17,666 bases of DNA, from the NCBI GenBank assembly GCA_020049615.1, contig JAIFKN010000200.1:1-17666 (forward strand). The letters run 5' to 3'. Below the pieces are notes generated by a model that was not told the origin of the DNA, did no database searches, and saw only the letters and a program-made list of their open reading frames with translations. This stretch comes from a bacterium. Lineage in GTDB: Bacteria; Planctomycetota; UBA11346. This document shows positions 14,750-17,666 of the stretch, in pieces (the stretch's first letter is position 1; each line of letters starts with the position of its first letter). The translations under genes and the position numbers were made by a program.

Positions 14750-16705
14750 TCAGGCTTTCGGTTCGCCAGGTGGCGTCGCCCGCGACACCACCACCTTCTG
14801 CACCGGCTTGTCAGCCAGCTTCGTACCGCGCGTCTGCACGCCGCAGGGCTCGAGCTTGCCCAGGTCGATGACCTGCTCGTGCACGCGCTGGCCCTTGGCC
14901 GGGGCGAAGTGCAGGGTGGCCACGCCGCCGGTGCCGACCGCGAAGTAGTCGATCCTCCCCTGGCGGTCCTTGATCAGCTCGTACTCGCGGTCCTTGATGA
15001 ACGAGGTGATGGACGTCACCTTGCCCCACGGTTCGCGGTCCTTGTCGCGGTAGACCACGGTGATGGTGAGTCCCGCCTCCTCGTCGAAGCGGTCGAGGTG
15101 GATCAGCTTGCCTTCCAGCACCGTCTTCTCGGTCGGCCCCATGATCTTGTACATGCCGTCCTGCATGACCGCGATGATCTTGTCGTATTCGCTGACCTTC
15201 AGCTCGCGGTCGCCGCTCTTCACCGCCGTGCCGATGAAGCCGGTCGCGGAGTCGTAGCCGATGCGCAGGTTGGCGTTGGCCACCGCCTTCTTGTCGACGC
15301 TCTCGAAGCCCTTGACCTTGGTGCGGCGCGGGAACTTCGGCCCGTACTTGGCGAGGATCCCCTCCAGCCAGGCGATGCAGGTGCCGACCAGGTCCTTGAG
15401 CTTGGCCTTGATCAGCTTGATCTCCGCCTCGATCGCGCCGATATCCTTGCGGTTCTGCTCGATGTCGAAGGCGCTGATGCGCTTGATCGGGATCTCGAGC
15501 AGCCGGGTGACGTCCTCGTCGGTGAGATCGCGGATGAACTGGCTCTTGAAGGGATCCATGCCCTTGATCACCGCGTTCCTGACCCCCTCCGCCGTCTTCT
15601 GCTCCTCGATCTTCTTGTAGACGCGGTTCTCGATGAAGATGCGCTCGAGGGTGAGGCTGTGCTGCTTGGCGATCAGCTTGGCCAGCTCGTGCTCGAGCTC
15701 GGCCTTGGTCAGGGCCTGCAGCCGCTCGGTGCAGGCGCGCAGCATCTCGCTGGCCTTCAGCTCAACCGGCTTGTCGTCGCGGATGACGACGATGTTGGAG
15801 TTGATCGAGGTCTCGCACTGGGTGTAGGCGAAGAGCTGCGGGATGACCTCGTCGGCGTAGACGCCGCGGGTCAGGGCCAGCACGATCTCGACCTCGGAGC
15901 CGGTACGGTCGCTGATCTCGCTGATCTTGACCTTGCCCTTCTGGATCGCCTCCTCGATCGACTCGATCAGGCTCTCGACCGTGGTGCCGGGCGGGATCTC
16001 GCGGATGATGACCTTCTTGTCGCCGTCGTTCTCGATCTTGGCGCGCACCCGCACCTTGCCGTTGCCATCGTCGTACTCCGACGCATCCATGATCCCGCCC
16101 TGCGGGAAGTCGGGGTGGAGGCGGAAGCGCTCGCCCTTGAGGATGGCGATCTGGCCCTTGAGCAGGTCGCCGAGGTTGTGCGGCAGGATCGAGGTCGCCA
16201 TGCCGACCGCGATGCCCTCGGTGCCGAGCAGCAGGATGGTCGGCAGCTTGCTCGGCAGCGCCTCGGGCTCCTCCTTGCGACCGTCGTAGGACGGGACCAT
16301 CGCGGTCAGGGCCGGGTTGAAGAGCGTCTCCTTGGCCAGGGCGGTCAGCCGGCATTCGATGTAGCGCGGGGCGGCGGCGTTGTCGCCGGTGAGGATGTTG
16401 CCGAAGTTGCCCTGCCGCTCGATGAAGTAGCCGAGGTCGGCGTCATCCGGGCAGCGCCCCTTGTTGGCCAGCACGACCAGGGCATCGCCGATCGAGGCGT
16501 CGCCGTGGGGATGCAGCTTCATGGTCTCGCCGATGATGTTGGCGACCTTCATGAACTTGCCGTCGTCCATCGTCCAGATGGTATGTAAAATACGACGCTG
16601 CACCGGCTTGCATCCATCGCGCAGATCCGGGATGGCACGGTCGACGACGACGTAGCTGGCGTATTCGAGGAAGTTCCGCCGCATCAGCGGTTCGAGGTAG
16701 GCCAT
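14750..16705 (-). CDS. parC: DNA topoisomerase IV subunit A / gyrase A-like protein (short form)
   Basis: The DNA-cleaving subunit of a type IIA topoisomerase, which works with a ParE/GyrB ATPase (not in the window). The 651-aa product has the winged-helix and tower domains: FLEYASYVVVDRAIPDLRDG, CKPVQRRILH, HPHGDASIGDALV (65 on), QGNFGNILTGDNAAAPRYIE with catalytic Tyr115, and a long coiled-coil around residues 330-460. It lacks the GyrA box QRRGGKG and has a short C-terminal domain, so it is ParC-like, closest in motif pattern to the Bacteroidetes/PVC form. The position equivalent to E. coli GyrA Ser83 is Ala70, common in that family. A GGAG at 16717-16720 lies 11 nt before the ATG. It lies downstream of ispH, with the G-quadruplex repeats in between. 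Confidence 0.92.
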   Translation of the reverse strand: MAYLEPLMRRNFLEYASYVVVDRAIPDLRDGCKPVQRRILHTIWTMDDGKFMKVANIIGETMKLHPHGDASIGDALVVLANKGRCPDDADLGYFIERQGNFGNILTGDNAAAPRYIECRLTALAKETLFNPALTAMVPSYDGRKEEPEALPSKLPTILLLGTEGIAVGMATSILPHNLGDLLKGQIAILKGERFRLHPDFPQGGIMDASEYDDGNGKVRVRAKIENDGDKKVIIREIPPGTTVESLIESIEEAIQKGKVKISEISDRTGSEVEIVLALTRGVYADEVIPQLFAYTQCETSINSNIVVIRDDKPVELKASEMLRACTERLQALTKAELEHELAKLIAKQHSLTLERIFIENRVYKKIEEQKTAEGVRNAVIKGMDPFKSQFIRDLTDEDVTRLLEIPIKRISAFDIEQNRKDIGAIEAEIKLIKAKLKDLVGTCIAWLEGILAKYGPKFPRRTKVKGFESVDKKAVANANLRIGYDSATGFIGTAVKSGDRELKVSEYDKIIAVMQDGMYKIMGPTEKTVLEGKLIHLDRFDEEAGLTITVVYRDKDREPWGKVTSITSFIKDREYELIKDRQGRIDYFAVGTGGVATLHFAPAKGQRVHEQVIDLGKLEPCGVQTRGTKLADKPVQKVVVSRATPPGEPKA

Positions 16706-16765
16706 TTTAGCGTGTGCTCCGAAGGCGCGGTATGATGGGCGGGCGGCAGCGGGGGCAAGACTACT
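16706..16765 (-). promoter_or_regulatory. parC-like gene leader
   Basis: On the minus strand the 60 bp before the parC ATG hold a GGAG (16717-16720), a plausible but distant ribosome site, and a CATCATA stretch (around 16730-16737) that could be a weak -10. The repeat elements begin immediately upstream. No clear -35 is visible. Confidence 0.35.
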
Positions 16766-16830
16766 CCATTGCCCCGAGGGGTTAGGGGTTAGGGGTTAGG
16801 GTCGTAGGGCAATGGCGACACGGACCACGG
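16766..16830 (+). repeat. G-quadruplex heptamer element, copy A (inverted)
   Basis: Contains (GGGGTTA)3GGG at 16778-16801 on the plus strand, bounded by CCATTGCCCC (16766-16775) and TCGTA...GGACCAC. As a reverse complement it aligns with the two copies at 16864-17011 over about 65 bp, with one inserted base and about seven substitutions, most of them in the outer part. With copy B it makes an inverted repeat of about 40 bp (16766-16806 against 16888-16927). The four G-tracts fit the G3+N1-7 quadruplex rule. Confidence 0.9.
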
Positions 16831-16863
16831 GACGGATCATCGTACGCTGACGATGTTGGCCCT

Positions 16864-16937
16864 CAGTGGTCCATGCCGACCCCGCAATACGACCCTAACC
16901 CCTAACCCCTAACCCCTGGGGCAATGGTGCTGTGTCC
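16864..16937 (-). repeat. G-quadruplex heptamer element, copy B (74-bp tandem unit)
   Basis: Starts CAGTGGTCCATG and ends GTGCTGTGTCC; CCC(TAACCCC)3 lies at 16893-16916, so the G-rich strand is the minus (coding) strand of the flanking genes. It is joined head-to-tail with copy C with no spacer, and the two differ at 4 of 74 positions, all within an 8-bp window (16876-16883 against 16950-16957). This is a recent tandem duplication of one element. Confidence 0.93.
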
Positions 16938-17011
16938 CAGTGGTCCATGTCCACCATGCAATACGACCCTAACCCCTAACCCCTAACCCCTGGGGCAATG
17001 GTGCTGTGTCC
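16938..17011 (-). repeat. G-quadruplex heptamer element, copy C, fused into the 3' end of ispH
   Basis: Same 74-bp unit as copy B, with the heptamer run at 16967-16990. Its right edge (17011) lies inside the ispH reading frame: the codons from 17010 down to the stop at 16969-16971 are all element sequence. The heptamer length is not a multiple of three, so the run cycles through all frames and produces TAG in the ispH frame. Confidence 0.93.
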
Positions 17012-17666
17012 ACGATCTCGCGCACCCGCTTCTCGACCGCCGCGATCACATCCGGCGGGGTCGAGGTGCCGGCGGTGATGCCGACATGGCGGCGGGCGAC
17101 GAACCAGCGCGGATCGACCTCCTCGGGCCGTTCGACATGGAAGGCGGCGATGCCCTTGTCGGCGATGACTTCGCGCAGCTTGGCGGTGTTGGCGCTGTTC
17201 CTCCCCCCTACCACGATGCCAAGGTCGATATCGGCCTGCAGCAGGGTGGCGATGGCGGCCTGGCGCTCCTTCACCGGCTGGCACACCGTGTCGATGAAGC
17301 GCAGCTCCTCGACCCAGGGCAGGGCGCGCATCGCGCTCAGCAGCCTGGTCACCTTGTCGAGCCGGTTGGTCGTCTGGCTGACCACACCAAGCCGGGTGTG
17401 GCCGCGCAACTGCTCGAAGTCCTGCTCGTGGTAGACCACCGCGCTGGCCTTGAGATTGCCGATCACGCCCTTGACCTCGACATGGTCAGCCTTGCCGATG
17501 ATCACCGGAAACCAGCCCTCGCGCTCGAGGAAGCGCGCCAGCTTGTGCAGGCGGATCACCAGCGGACAGGTCGCATCGTAGACGGTGAAGCCGCGCCGCT
17601 GCAGGTCGGCCTTGGTCGCGTCGCTGGCGCCGTGCGCGGTGATCATCACCGCCTGGGTCGTGATCG
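16969..17666 (-). CDS. ispH: 4-hydroxy-3-methylbut-2-enyl diphosphate reductase, C-terminal part (cut by right edge)
   Basis: IspH (LytB) is the [4Fe-4S] enzyme that makes IPP and DMAPP in the last step of the MEP isoprenoid pathway. The visible 232 codons contain TAHGAS, the cluster cysteine in YDATCPLV, DHVEVKG (equivalent to the HPEVEG motif with His and Glu), VVSQTTN, the second cysteine in DTVCQPVKERQ, VVGGRNSANTAKL and VGITAGTSTPPDV. The third cysteine and the N terminus lie beyond base 17666; the frame is open there, and the GTG/ATG pair near 17649 is internal. The C terminus is odd: the last 13 residues (DTAPLPQGLGVRG) are encoded by repeat copy C. All catalytic motifs precede this tail, so the enzyme is probably functional. 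Confidence 0.93.
   Translation of the reverse strand, partial: ITTQAVMITAHGASDATKADLQRRGFTVYDATCPLVIRLHKLARFLEREGWFPVIIGKADHVEVKGVIGNLKASAVVYHEQDFEQLRGHTRLGVVSQTTNRLDKVTRLLSAMRALPWVEELRFIDTVCQPVKERQAAIATLLQADIDLGIVVGGRNSANTAKLREVIADKGIAAFHVERPEEVDPRWFVARRHVGITAGTSTPPDVIAAVEKRVREIVDTAPLPQGLGVRG

Noticed and set aside
13386..14948. 520-aa open frame antisense to the MATE gene
   Set aside because: Gln/His/Gly/Asp-rich shadow; the minus strand encodes a standard multi-helix transporter.
14879..16588. 569-aa open frame antisense to the parC-like gene
   Set aside because: Leu/Asp/Val/Gly repeats typical of a high-GC antisense shadow; the opposite strand has clear ParC motifs.
16766..17011. Chromosome telomere or linear replicon end
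   Set aside because: The heptamer runs are short, internal, in both orientations and lie between two housekeeping genes, so they are interstitial repeats and not a terminus.
16864..17011. CRISPR array
   Set aside because: The two 74-bp units are joined with no spacer and no cas genes are present.
17647..17649. Start codon of ispH at GTG 17649
   Set aside because: The frame continues open to the window edge, and IspH needs about 80 or more residues and its first cluster cysteine before this point, so this codon is internal.

Overview
This is a high-GC, gene-dense bacterial window with no rRNA, tRNA, CRISPR array or recognisable transposase. The gene content (a soluble serine/threonine kinase, a fused CobA-HemD protein, a GldA-type ABC ATPase, a short Bacteroidetes/PVC-type ParC, a secreted SGNH hydrolase) would suit a planctomycete or another PVC-superphylum relative. 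That placement is inference; nothing here fixes the taxon.

Layout. Positions 1-4979 are all on the minus strand: a tandem double serine/threonine kinase, a small two-span membrane protein, RadC overlapping it by 13 nt, and the N-terminal 403 codons of carB running off the left edge. From about 5.09 to 7.57 kb on the plus strand are trpD and a cobA-hemD fusion, coupled by an ATGA overlap. A 262-bp gap (7569-7830) holds two nested inverted-repeat structures. Next, on the minus strand, come a secreted SGNH hydrolase and a small exported protein. Divergent from these is a plus-strand pair, deoC and a GH9-like (alpha/alpha)6 protein, with an AAGGAGA ribosome site and a 14-bp direct repeat in front. 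A GntR/UTRA regulator converges on that pair with abutting stop codons and is divergent from a GldA-like ABC ATPase that lacks a visible permease. The right end is minus strand: ispH (cut by the window edge), parC-like and a MATE transporter.

The most unusual stretch is the ispH-parC junction (16766-17011). Three copies of a roughly 65-74 bp element each carry a telomere-like (CCCCTAA)3 heptamer run able to form a G-quadruplex. Two copies are exact head-to-tail 74-bp tandem units and the third is inverted, so a roughly 40-bp hairpin can also form. The outermost copy supplies the last 13 codons and the stop codon of ispH. This looks like a small mobile or amplifying repeat that has invaded a gene end and may control ispH-parC transcription.

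Metabolically the genes are mostly housekeeping: pyrimidine/arginine (carB), tryptophan (trpD), siroheme/tetrapyrrole (cobA-hemD), isoprenoid (ispH), deoxyribose catabolism (deoC) and chromosome topology (parC). The accessory interest lies in the double kinase, the deoC-GH9-GntR cluster and the repeats.
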